This document shows, in pieces, positions 46,338-57,494 of a stretch of DNA of 64,000 bases. A program made the position numbers and the translations under genes. Source of the DNA: Ceratorhiza oryzae-sativae (taxonomy: Eukaryota > Basidiomycota > Agaricomycetes > Cantharellales > Ceratobasidiaceae). The notes beneath the pieces are model-generated. The model saw only the letters and a program-made list of their open reading frames with translations. It searched no databases and was not told where the DNA came from. Within the stretch, counting starts at the first letter, position 1; each line of letters starts with the position of its first letter. The stretch lies in NCBI GenBank assembly GCA_030998015.1, contig JARWMV010000253.1:496001-560000 (forward strand), given 5' to 3'.

Positions 46338-48490
46338 ATGCTGTCCCGACTCTTATTGTCAACCGCTAGTCGTTCGCGCCGGATCGCCGTTGGAAGAACG
46401 TTTGCTTTTCGTCGTTCGCTCATTTGGTCGCTTACCCCAAAACACGAAGACACTCCTCCATCAACTGAACTTGATGCTTCAAAAGAAATGGCTGCAATTG
46501 ACTCTATCGATAACCTATTGTCGGTAGTCAGTGAGTATACAACTCTTGGATCAGTATGGGTATCCACAAATGACGTCATAAAATCTCTCAGGGCGACGGT
46601 CGAATCCAGCTTACAGCTCGTCAGTCACAAAGTATTACAACGAAGCATGACTTAAACTTCAATCCTAGATTTATGCCCATGCGTTCAACGAGCTCATGGA
46701 GGGAGATTCTTGACCAGTCAAACGCTGAGGCCAACCGCGTTGCACAACAAACACCAAGCACTGCTCAAGGGCAAAAGGACATACCACTGCCTCCTCGCCA
46801 TATGCATGACTCCTACACTCAAGTTCGTAAAAAAAAAATCAATCCACTAGTTGAATCCTAGATAAATTGTGATTTTAGGTCGAACTACCATTCGCGAGCA
46901 ACAGCGCTGCTCGAGCAATTTACCAACGCTGGTGGAGGACTACGAACTGGGCTGATTATGGAACAACTCGACGCTCTTGCGGGATCCATCGCGTACAAGC
47001 ACGTACTAGGACCTAGCATCCCGGACTTGAGCTCTGGTGGACCCGCCAGCCGTGGGTTCTATCTTGTGACTGCCTCGGTTGACAGGTATTTCTGGGATTT
47101 CATCTTAATCGATCCTTCGCACACTGAGGCCTTTAGACTTGATATGCTGCAGTCATTTTCGCTGTCGAAGGAGCCTTCGGACATTCGGCTCTCTGGCCAG
47201 GTCATTTACGTTGGTCGAAGTAGTATCGAGTGCGCCGTTCGAATGGAAGCGTTGAGCGATCATGGTCGGGCTGAGAAAACTGTTATGCTTGGTCAGTGAA
47301 ATATTCAGGCCTTTTGTATCACCGCTCTTAGCTCGTAGCTGGTGACAGGGAGGTTTTCTATGGTTGCCCGAGATGCAGTGACCCACAAGGCCCGAGCTGT
47401 CAATCCGCTCGTTCTGTCTACTCCAGAAGAGCAAGCTCTCTTCAAGTTTGGTGAAAGTATGACCTGCGATTAGAAACGTTGTAAGTCATATTAACTCGTT
47501 TTGGTTAGCTCATAAGGATAGAAAACGGATCTTGTCAACTGCCTCTCTCAGCCGGGTCCCCCCTTCTCAAGAAGAGGCGCAGCTCCTGCACGAGAATTTC
47601 TTGAAGCATTCAACGACTCACAAGCCGGGCTACAAATTTACCAACCACACAAACAAGTTAGCCCTGTATCATGTCCTCGTTATTGTTGAAATGCTGATCT
47701 TTCATCAGGACCGGCGGCGATGACGTAGAAGCAGTCTGGATGGAAGACACAAGGCTTGAAAAGACCTTGATGATGTTTCCGCAAAAACGGAAGTACGTGG
47801 ATCGGACTTGTCCTTAGAGAACAATTTACCCAAGCTATTTTTAGTGTTCACTCCAAGGTGTTTGGTGGTTATCTGATGAGGTGGGTATTCGAAAATCGAA
47901 ACTTTCCCACCAAATATTTACCACGAATTAATTTAGGCTAGCATACGAGGTAACGCCTCGTTGCCATGGGGGACCGGAATTACTGACGCTGAGCTCCTTG
48001 TTTAGATCGGGTACACCAACGCATATCTATTTACTCGCACGCCACTTCGATTCCTCTCTCTCGACGGGATTGCGTTTAAGAAGCCAGTCCCAATTGGCTC
48101 AATCCTTCGTCTAACATCGTATGTGACGCATACCGCCAGCTGCGACGAGTTGCGGCCGTTGCCGTAAGTTTCCCACGTTCCAGAGACCCACGCACATGGA
48201 GTTTTGATTCTGATGCGGTACCCGGGTAGCATGTTCAAGTGCAAGCGGAGGTTATTGACCCTGCGACGGGCGAAGGGAATTTGACAAATACATTTAGCTT
48301 TACTTGGGTTCGGGAGAGCGACAAACCTCTACGCAGGGTGGTAGTCCCACGCACATATGCTGGTATTTACACAGCTTATCCCGTTATATTCTGCTAAATT
48401 CGCAATTCATCTGCAGAGGCAATGCAATGGATAGAAAGCAAACGAGCCCTGGACACAGGAGCTGAAATTCGGGCACTACGGAAGAAATGA
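46338..48490 (+). CDS. Mitochondrial acyl-CoA thioesterase, ACOT9-like
   Basis: Double-hotdog acyl-CoA thioesterase hydrolysing acyl-CoA in mitochondria. The N-terminus MLSRLLLSTASRSRRIAVGR is a typical arginine-rich targeting presequence. First hotdog: LPPRHMHDSYTQVELPF, GGGLRTGLIMEQLDALAGSI, AYKHVLGPSIPDL, RGFYLVTASVDR, DIRLSGQVIYVGRSSIECAV, then FSMVARDAVTHKARAVNPLV and LSTPEEQALFKFGE. Second hotdog: MEDTRLEKTLMMFPQKR, HSKVFGGYLMRLAYE, NAYLFTRTPLRFLSLDGIAF, KKPVPIGSILRLTSYV, TNTFSFTWVRESDKPLRRVV, ending IRALRKK at TGA 48488-48490. Both N/D-x-x-(G) hotdog helices (MEQLDALAG; VFGGYLMR) are present. About 9-10 exons. Intact as far as can be seen. Confidence 0.9.
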
Positions 48491-48779
48491 TCGCAGCGTT
48501 CATCTTATTACAAGTATTTGATATAATGTTTCCCCTAAAACATATATAGTTTTCCTAATAAACACGTTGACAAAATGCGGGTGAGGATTGGGGTTGGAGC
48601 CCGAAGCTGAAAATCAGAGCGTGATTTGGGGTCCTGGTTCCTGAGGTTCGGAGGGGTCCGGCATGTGACCAGCCGGAAAACTCAAACGGCCACCTGATTC
48701 CAACCACCACACTTCGTTCGACTCCCCTCCGGCGAACAGCTCGAGATTTGTTTAGTTCTCCTATAATAATACTAGTAAA

Positions 48780-51103
48780 ATGGTACGGTTTGATCTTATA
48801 TTAGCATTTCCAAGCTTGGATGCGTGTCTGATCAATCCCCAGTCTGCACACGGCGACGATGATCTGTACGCTGGTAAGTCATATCTGATATCTAGCTCGA
48901 TACACAAATGCTGAATCACCTTTGCTCGTTTTCCGCAGACCTATACGGGAACGATGACTATGCCGCGGTCGAGGACGAAATTTTAGGTACAAAATCGACA
49001 TCGGCAGAAAAATCTGACGGTGCCCCAGCTGAGACCGCTCAACCTTCAAACGCCAGCGATGTCAAAGCAGAGAAGTCCGCCGCGCCGAACCAGGCTGAGA
49101 CCACCGCAACTCCCAAACCCATCGAATCTGCCCCGGAACCTGTTCGGGCTGCGGTACAACCGCCACCTCAGGTTGGTTCCTCGATCGCCACATATACATC
49201 CGACGAGGGTACCACGCTGCCACCTACTGGATACAATAACGGGTATTCTTCCCTTCCATCCTCTATGCGACCGTATGATCCCGAGGCCGAGAAGCAAACC
49301 AGCTACACGAAATCTGAGTCGAGCGGCTATGGTAACGCAGCATCTGGAGGCTCCCAGGTGGAGGATACAACAATCAGTCTAGCGACGAAGGTTATCAACA
49401 AAAGCAGGGTGGATATGCGAACGGGGCGGTGTATGAATCGTCGAACCAGGGCGGATATCAACGTAGTGGGTTTAACAACTTCAACAACGCAGCGCAAGGT
49501 GGCAATCGGCGGTTTGATAGTGTTCGCCCCAGCGAGATGAAAGACGAAGGGTGAGTTAGTACCAGTAGTTAAATCATCTTTACCAGCTTTGTTTCATTGC
49601 GTCATCGCTTTACTTTGGTCTGGAACGAGAACCATTGTTACGGGATCGCGTTTTCAAAGGACGATACGTTAGCTAGTACAGTAGCACGAACATCCCATGT
49701 GATCTACCAATCGCTAGTATCGTACCTTTGACCAGACAAGTCCATTACTTTCGCTTGGTTTGCCCTGTGTATTAACAGTAACTTACTAATGCAACATTGC
49801 TTTCGGTCCTTTCTGCGCGTCTACTCGTAAAACATCCGTGGTTGTAGGAAAATGTTTGTCGGAGGACTAAACTGGGACACTACAGATGGTGAATGTCTCA
49901 TACATAGTTACTACCCGTTTCCTACCTCATGTTCTTTCACCGAAATAAACCCTTATCATTTCGATAGCCTTTGCTAACCACGCCATACATAGAATCGCTT
50001 CGAAATTATTTCTCCGAATTCGGAAAAGTCGATGCGTGTACCATCATGAGAGATGCATCGGGCCGGTCTCGCGGTTTTGCGTTTTTGACGTTTGAAGACC
50101 CGGCTGCGGTTAATGCTGTGATGGTAAGAGAACACTATCTGGATGGTAAAATTGTGAGTCACGGCTTTTGCTGTGGTGCGTCTCGATACTCATACCCATC
50201 TCGATCATGTTCAAAAAAGATCGACCCCAAACGAGCAATTCCGAGAACAGAACATGCCCGAACCCAAAAGTTGTTTGTCGGAGGCTTGGCTTCGACTGTT
50301 ACGTCCGAGTCGATGAAGAACTTCTTCTCTCAGTAAGTTATGCGTTCATGACGGGATGCGGGTAGCCTAGTTGCTTATTCGCATTAGGTATGCCAAAGTC
50401 ATTGATGCCAATGTAATGGTCGACCGAGACTCGAGCCGTAGCAAAGGATTTGGGTTTATCACATTCGAAGACCAAGAGGGTGTGGACAGACTACTTCAAA
50501 TGGGTCCGTTAGAGTTGGACGGAAAACTGGTAGGATTGTCCCAGCGATGTCCAAGGTTTAAAAACTGACTGGGACCAGATGGACATCAAACTTGCTCAAC
50601 CGCGAGGCACCTATCAGCGAGGGGAAGGCTTCAACCAAGGTGCAAACGAAGGCGGATACAACAACAACAACTTTAACCGCCAGCAGCAAGGCGGAGGAAC
50701 ACCATTTGATCCTCAGGCGATGGCTGCGCTGTATGCCCGAGTCCAAATGATTAACCAAAACCAGGGTGGTATGGGTATGGGCATGGGCATGGGCATGGGT
50801 ATGGGCGGTGGGGGAGCTGGAATAGCTGGTGGTATGGGTATGGGTGGCGCCGGTATGGGCGGCATGGGTAATATGGGAGGCTACAGCGGAGGAATGATGG
50901 GAGGGGCAATGGGTGGCGGGATAGGAGGAAATATGGGGGGGATGGGTCAAAACCGAGTGCATGCCGGCATGATGGCCGGCGTTCCGCGCGGACCAGCCGC
51001 TATGCGAGGGGGAATGGGGCAGGGCCAGGGGCAAGGTGGACAAGGAGGTATGGGTCCGAACAGGTACAACACCAAGGGCCAGCACAACTATCGCCCGTAC
51101 TAG
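48780..51103 (+). CDS. Two-RRM RNA-binding protein, Hrp1/Nab4 type
   Basis: Nuclear/cytoplasmic hnRNP of the Hrp1/Nab4-Musashi kind, involved in mRNA 3'-end formation and export in yeast. The ATG (48780-48782) is followed at once by an intron; exon 2 gives SAHGDDDLYA, exon 3 DLYGNDDYAAVEDEIL. Disordered Pro/Gln/Asn/Gly sequence follows. RRM1: KMFVGGLNWDTTD (RNP2), SRGFAFLTFEDP (RNP1). RRM2: QKLFVGGLASTVTSESMKNF, SKGFGFITFEDQEGVDRLL. The C-terminal tail has a long Met-Gly repeat and ends HNYRPY at 51103. Within the disordered part (about 49330-49360) the frame must change: a tiny 26-nt GT-AG gap or a one-base deletion would do it; the downstream frame (GGYNNQSSDEGYQQKQGGY) clearly continues the same kind of sequence. 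Confidence 0.9.
50766..50945 (+). repeat. Met-Gly-rich coding repeat
   Basis: Tandem ATGGGC/ATGGGT units within the Hrp1-like CDS encode GMGMGMGMGMG and then GGMGMGGAGMGGMGNMGG. A low-complexity prion-like tail; such repeats are length-variable. Confidence 0.8.
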
Positions 51104-51509
51104 TCGGTAGACTTCTCTCCGATATTCCCCAACTATGTAATTCTTTACTTATAGTATTGGACGTGTGGATTTCAACGATATTACTACAATTAGCTGTTAA
51201 TGAGACACTACCTATCCTACATCACGTCAAGCACTACTGCGACAAACTAGTACAAACAGGCTAAATTGTCCCAAGAAGTCAAATATAGATATATCCATCC
51301 GGAAGGCTGTGCGCGCTCGGGCGCTCGGGCGAATTTTGGACAGCATTAGCGCCGGTTCGATTACCACGATCGGAACAGATCCCAGCGTTTGCCTCTGCAA
51401 AGAGAAACCAAGTGTCTCAGATATGGCTCAACTTGTGGTACAAATCAAAGCAATCGGTGTTTGGGTAATACATTTGAGACCATTTCGGTCCAGAGGATGA
51501 ATGGGAAAA
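51104..51509. other. Convergent intergenic region
   Basis: 3' flanks of the Hrp1-like gene (plus) and of the first ZZ gene (minus). No gene seen. Confidence 0.5.
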
Positions 51510-52757
51510 TCAATCGCTAACGCACATGTCCAAGTAAAGAACCGGAGCAAAGTCTTCCGGATTCGGGTGCTTCTTATGTTTCTTATCGACTTTTTCGAAG
51601 CATTTCGAACACTGGACAAAGTGGTCAGACAAGCCAGACAAAATCCACGAGTCCATGCCGTACCAATGAGTCATTACCGCAGTGTTTGCAGTCCCAGCGC
51701 ACACCCGCGCGCTTCTTCTTAATCAGTTCTTCCTGGCTCGCATCGCAAGAATCACACTTCCACCAGCGGTTGAGCGAAACGACTGGCATGTAATCAGACT
51801 GATTTGGGTGAAGCTTGTGGTGCTGAGCCGCCGATCCGATACAGTTCGGACACTGGTGAACGCATGAGTATTGTTCGAGTCGTATCGTAAGAGGGACATA
51901 CCAAGTTCATGTCACGGCAACTTCCTACATAGCAAATGGATAAATATTTTACCGGTAATAAGCAAATGAACATAACGTACTGCACTTGAAAGCAAGGTCG
52001 CCGTTCTTGGAACCGCATCCCTCACATTCCCAGGTCGCATCACTGTAAAGATTCCACATAAAGTCCTCATCCCTGGGATGAGCTGGATGGACGTTTGCGA
52101 CCCCACGACCAGTGAAGCAGTCGAGGCACAGGTCCGAGTCTGGGCAGGACCGGCATTTGGCCCGGAGAGGCGCATCACGGGTCCCACAGCCGTCACAGCC
52201 CCAGATGCCCTCGGCGGCAGTCACGAGTGCAAAGTTGTGGGGAGCGTGTTTGGGGTGATGCTCGGTGGGGTTCTTGTGACAATCAAAACACTGCAGAGGG
52301 CAGTTAGTCAGGTTATGCTCGAGCACGGAGTCGTTCGAGTCACTCACCAGAGAAAAGCTATGGCACAACACTGGCGAGACAACGGGTTAAATCAACCTCC
52401 TAGAACGAATGTATAGCAGACTCCAACTTACAGCACTTGTAGCGAACTGGGGCGTTGGTTATCCCACAACCGCGGCAAGACCAGATGGCAGCGTCTTCGT
52501 TGTCCGCCTGCTGGAGGTGTCCGTAGGCCACACGAGCGTCGTGGGCCATCTGCGAATATCGATGATGAACAATCGGAACTCGAGTCGCTATGGCTCGAGA
52601 ATAACAAACGTACTGTGCTCCGAATCTCAGGCCCTGCGGTGACAGCATGATAAGCAGGCGGGGCGTCGGAATCTGCGCCAGAAGGCCCCGCCGTTGGGCG
52701 GTTTGTCGGTGTCTCGACAGGCTTTTCCTTGCCTGGGAGAAAATCAAAGAGACCCAT
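51510..52757 (-). CDS. Tandem ZZ-like zinc-finger protein (intact array member 1)
   Basis: Not a known named gene. Starts MGLFDFLPGKEKPVETPTNR, a Pro-rich linker, then successive C-x2-C modules introduced by aromatic residues: AAIWSCRGCGITNAPVRYKC; LQCFDCHKNPTEHHPKH; GIWGCDGCGTRDAPLRAKC, then CRSCPDSDLCLDCF; ATWECEGCGSKNGDLAFKC; CPNCIGSAAQHHKLHPNQSD; WWKCDSCDASQEELIKKKRA; RWDCKHCG; and a last CSKCFEKVDKKHKKHPNPED. The spacing and the C-terminal His pairs resemble ZZ-type zinc fingers, which usually mediate protein contacts. Four or five fingers, no catalytic domain. The last module ends at a stop at 51510. Three decayed relatives follow on the same strand. Function unknown; a role as protein-binding scaffold is inference. 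Confidence 0.75.
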
Positions 52758-53169
52758 GGTTGAATTGCGAGTTGTAGAGGTTGAGTTCAAGACAATGAAC
52801 ACTGAGGGTCCGTCGTAACGCGCCGAGCACGGTTTATATAGTATTTGGCCAGGCGCACGTGCTGTGCCTGATCCCGCTCGTGCCCCGCATCCCCTCGGAT
52901 CCGCGGCAATGTATTCGAGCACATACACGTCTATCACTTCTTCAGCCTTCGAGGGTGATCACCCCACAGTCGTATTTGGACGGCGGGGATCCAGCAGGCC
53001 CGCTTTTTGCTCGCCGAGTATCCCCCATATCGATAAACCAGCTTCTGTACATTGCAAAAAAGCACCAATGTACATACAAAGCTCAACCGAGCCCCAAGGA
53101 GAATGGAGATCACGGGCTTACGAACTTGGGATGGCACCAATCAACTAATTGATTGTACGACAACTTTGG

Positions 53170-54242
53170 CTACTTTCGAGCTGGAGCTACATATGCTAAT
53201 CGGAGTCCGAGTCTGGCGTGTACAAAGGGGGGTATAACCGGGGTGTAATCTTCCGGATTGGGATGTTTTTTATGCCTCTTTTCAGGCTTCTTGAAGCACT
53301 TGCCAAATTCAAATTGTTGCAAAAATCTCAGGAATCAACAGGATCAACAGGACCTACCAAGGACGTATCGTATAATATTTACAATCCCAGCGAATTCCAG
53401 CGCGGTTCTTGTTGTTCAATCCTGTTTCACACTTCTCGCACCCATTCCATGCCCAACAACGGGACAAAGTCAGCACCCCTACATAATCCGAAGCAGAGGG
53501 GTGTAATTTGTGATGCTGCGCGCTTCGCCCAAGACCTCTAGGACACTTATGACAAGGTCAGCTTGACGTTATCCGGCAGTTTGAACATGACTACTAGAAA
53601 CAAGGGACAAGTCAATATAAGATCGCGACACGATTCTGCATAAAGATAGATTCAGGTAGTTGGCTCAAGATCAGCCACTAGACGTACTACACCTGAACGC
53701 CAGATCGCCGTTTGACGCTCCACACCCTTGACATTTCCAGGATGCGTCGCTATACGTAGCCCAACTAAAATCCGCCGCGTTATCACGCTCAGGATGGAGT
53801 TCTGAAAGCTTAATGCTCCCGAAAGAATTTTCGCAAAAATCCACGTCAGGGCATTCCAGACACTTGATAGGGACTGGTGAGTCGGCGACATCGCAGTTGT
53901 TGCAGGGCCAGATGTTGCTCGACTCGATCACAAGTGCAAAGTTGCGAAGTCGGCGCTTGCTGTGACATTCGCTGGGGGTTTGTGACACTCGTAGCACCGA
54001 TCAGATAGTGCTGAGTATCGATTCCACTGAGCGTCAATGAATTAACAGTGGGGAGCTATTGTACAATAATTCGGGAGATCTTCATTAGCTAGGATTTTGT
54101 GGATAAGGACCCTCTCACAGCACTTGTAATGTATGGGCTAATTAGTGGTCCCACACCCTCGACAAAACCGGTGGCCCTCCGCAAATTGATCGAGCGTTCT
54201 CTTTCCTTCGCTTTTGGAGAACAGAGAAAAGAAGTGAATCAT
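53170..54242 (-). pseudogene. Decayed ZZ-like zinc-finger gene (array member 2)
   Basis: Same architecture as member 1 but broken. It starts MIHFFSLFSKSEGKRTLDQF, and its first finger reads RFCRGCGTTN, in-frame TAG, then PIHYKCC (member 1: GITNAPVRYKC). A second break is at a CCCCC run near 53990, where CYECHKPP and ECHSKRRLRNFALVIES are in different frames. Later fingers remain readable: NIWPCNNCDVADSPVPIKCL, ECPDVDFCENSFG, ASWKCQGCGASNGDLAFRCS, and the last module FGKCFKKPEKRHKKHPNPED. Stop at 53170-53172. Confidence 0.75.
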
Positions 54243-54830
54243 TTCGATAATAGTGGGTGGTCGAGGAATAGCTAGCCTACGCTCCTGCCTTCAACCGGTT
54301 AAATAAGCCTTGGATATATGCTCTGGACCCCGACGGGTCCGTTCTAATTGAATAATGCATTGATGGGCACCCGATCCAGTCAATCGCGCTGACCAATTCC
54401 TCAATTCTTAAATCAAAACGATGCCAAGACACATATAGCTTCTACGGCTTGCGCTCTCGTTGCTCACATGGCCCCAAAGTGGGTTAAGCTCGGCGCTAGA
54501 TGGCCGGTTCAACTCGTCGAATCATGGTTGAACCGAGGTGTTTGCTATCCGCCGGCCGCGGGCCGCGCTTTGGGTGGGATGTCCGTGGACTTGTGGTTAG
54601 TGTCCCGAGGAGCATGATAACGATCAGCGTCAGCCGTTCATATGATCCGCTCTGACAATAGGGTTGTCGCCATTGCTGTGCATCTTGACAACCCTTGCCG
54701 CTCACCCTCGTGGAGCTCCTTTCAGGCAAAAGCCGTTTGAATTTGATTGAAATAATTGCTTCGCCTGACAGGGGTGCAGCTCCTATGCCATAAATCGCAT
54801 AGCGTAAACCAATAATAGCCTATAGTAGGG

Positions 54831-55685
54831 CTAGCTTGAGTCACTCGATGACTGCCATGAGCCATGTACTGTCGGAATAAAGTCTTCGTCATGGTAGTGT
54901 GTCTTGTACCTTTTCTTGACTTTCTGGAAGCATTCAACGTGCTGCGGTTACAAATTAGCCTGGCCCAACTTATTTCTAGAACTAGGAGACCCCAACAGTG
55001 TTTTATGTTTGCAGTACTTTCGTTTCCATCGTATCTCGGCACCATCTCTCCCTTTGATTTCAGGGCTGGGCTTGCCATTGGTAAGTAGTCTTTGGGACCT
55101 TGGTTAGGTGTGTGGTACTGTGTCACTTCTTCAAAGTGTATCGGGTACTGAGGACGGATACGGTAAATCAATGCGTACCGGAAAGTGCGAAACGAAGCCG
55201 GGAATACCGGTATAAATTCATGACACCTACCTGATGGGTTGTTCACATGTTATCCATCGCACAAGGCGGTGTATTACTACCCTCTGCATCTCGAAGCCGG
55301 GTGGCTACCCGAGAGCTCACAGCCTCGGCACTCCCACAACGGATGTATCTAAAGGGTACAACCAGACTTCTCACATGGACGATCGAAGTGAATGGCCGCC
55401 AGCCCAGGCTGATCTAAACAGTACCTGCAGAAATCAGTATTTGGAGACTGCAGCCGTGTGAAGCGCACCGAAGAACCGCGGCGGTTGCAGTGGTCCCAGT
55501 AATACCCGTCCGCGTAGAAGATAACGACTGCAAAAAATACCGCATGTTGAAAGTGGAGTGCAGATATGTTCCTGTGACACTGGCGACACTACAGGATTGA
55601 GAATGCCATTTCGAACTAGGCGACTTCGCGCTCGATCCCGAATATTATTGCCTTTGGTGGTAAACATACCAGAGAAGAACGACAT
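54831..55685 (-). pseudogene. Decayed ZZ-like zinc-finger gene (array member 3)
   Basis: It starts MSFFSGMFTTKGNN. The remains of fingers are in shifting frames: DHCNRRGSSVRFTRLQSPN then DFCRYCLDQPGLAAIHFDRP corresponds to GCDGCGTRDAPLRAKC...LCLDCF of member 1, with several Cys missing. The C-terminal module HVECFQKVKKRYKTHYHDED is readable up to a stop at 54831-54833. No continuous reading frame can be built. Confidence 0.6.
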
Positions 55686-55896
55686 CTTCAGCGGCGGCGT
55701 TAAAGACAGTAGCGAACATGCTATTTACATCTTATCTCCTTCCGTACTATCACGGCGACTAGTGCTTGGATACTCTACTCCGATCTGTTGTATCGCCACA
55801 GATGCCTTCTACATGCCGTGAGGTTGTTTAATAGGAACTAATTTGGGCCTTGTGACGCCAATAGAAGCAGTACACTTGGTCTGAGTCACCTGGTGG

Positions 55897-56923
55897 CTAC
55901 AATGAGGCATGTACTATTGGAATACGATCCGCTTCGTTGGGGTGTTTCTTTTGATTTCTCCCTACTTTCCTGAATCATGTCGCGCACTTCAGTTTTATGT
56001 CGGTTTAGTCCAGCTCCAAGTTGAGAATTAGAAGACCTCACCAGAGCCAAATCCGTACAATACTTACATTTCCATCGTATATCAGTGCAATTGCTCTCCC
56101 TAGTTTCCGGACTTGGCTTTTTACATCCAACGCAAGTCCAACCAAGGGCCCGCCCACTCATGGATATATAGTTCTTGGGGTCGGGATTCGACCTATGATG
56201 TCCTGGCACTTGTTTGACCCATGTCGCGCGCTGTGGGCGGGTAGGGTACATCAGTATGCCTTGGAAGGTGTGTAGAAGGAGCCGCAAATACAATTATTAT
56301 ACCATGACGTTGCCCTGATGAACGATCCACGGGTTAATCGTTATTCACTATATCTAAACGCCGGATCGCCATTTGACCCACAAGGCCTTGGCATCTCCAT
56401 AACGCATTGCTACATGCGGTACAGTAAAAGCTCTCCTCGTTTGGATGCTCAGAGTAAGCGCTCGTTACGCAATGCTTCGTGTAACAGGCCCCACAAAAAC
56501 CGATATCCGAGAGTTCAAGGCATTTGACACGCATTAGGGAGTCGCAACCTTCACAATTATCGCAGTACCAAGTATTTCCAGGAAAAATAACAAATGCGAA
56601 GCATGTAGCGTGTTGAGGGTGGTGCGTAGATATGTTCGTGTGACATCGGTAGCCTACAGGGTTATGATATTCATTCAAAACAAGGTAAATTTACGAGTGA
56701 CAAAGAACTCGCCAGCGAAAAGCTATTGCACGAAGCTAGACGCAAGGTGGGAAAATTGACATTAGCCATAAGCTTTGCTTACTACGGTCGTATCTTGATC
56801 CGGAGGTCAGCGAGACCACATCCTTGGCAAGACCACTGACGTTTAAGTCTATGGCGACCCCACTCTTCTTGGCCCTGACTTTTGGTTCCTTTGATAGTGG
56901 GGATACCAGAGAAAAGAGGCAAT
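55897..56923 (-). pseudogene. Decayed ZZ-like zinc-finger gene (array member 4)
   Basis: The 5' end reads LPLFSGIPTIKGTKSQGQEE but with ATT-GCC where a start ATG is expected. First finger WSCQGCGLADLRIKIRP then stop. Middle fingers TWYCDNCEGCDSLMRVKCLE and GFCGACYTKHC are clear. The next, ALWRCQG, loses frame. WTCVGCKKPSPETRES and IRWKCKYC follow, and the last module has KVGRNQKKHPNEADRIP up to TAG 55897-55899. Same strand and order as the other members. Confidence 0.65.
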
Positions 56924-57494
56924 TTTAGAGGGAATAATGGAGACCGCAGTCGACGTACTGCTTATATCTTGTCCACTTCGGTACTATCACGGCAACCGGA
57001 GCTTGAAACCTTACCCAGGCTGTTTCATTGGCACGAAGGCTTCGATATGCTGTGAGACTAATTTAGTGAGAGTTAATTTAAGCCTCACGATGCCGATCGA
57101 AGCGATGATCGAGGGCTATTGACTTGTAGAGGCGGATTTAACCATAAATAGCAGGTGGAGCCAAGGTGGTATACTCGGCACTTGAGCAGTCACGGATCTA
57201 GCATAGCCACAGAAAGCACCCCCACACTCAGGCGAAGATACCGGTATAAGCTGCTACGACCCTAGTCATAGCGAGATCGATAGAAAAGCCGTAGATACTA
57301 AATTGTAGGGGAGTTACACTGTCAACACGGGTACAATCCGACAATTCGCCGCAGGCACAGCTTGGGCACACCCAGCATAGACCCACCCTGCTATCTCTAA
57401 TCGCCCAACAAAAATCAGTTCATTTACGCAGCATTGGTCCAACATGCTATCTCACTTCGGTAAACTACTCCGTTCCCACCCCATAGTTCCAGGC
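56924..57494. other. Intergenic stretch
   Basis: 570 bp between the last ZZ remnant and RKM4. No gene recognised. Confidence 0.4.

Noticed and set aside
50558..51085. Minus-strand ORF opposite the Met-Gly repeat
   Set aside because: His/Thr/Ala repeats are simply the reverse complement of the ATGGGC repeat.
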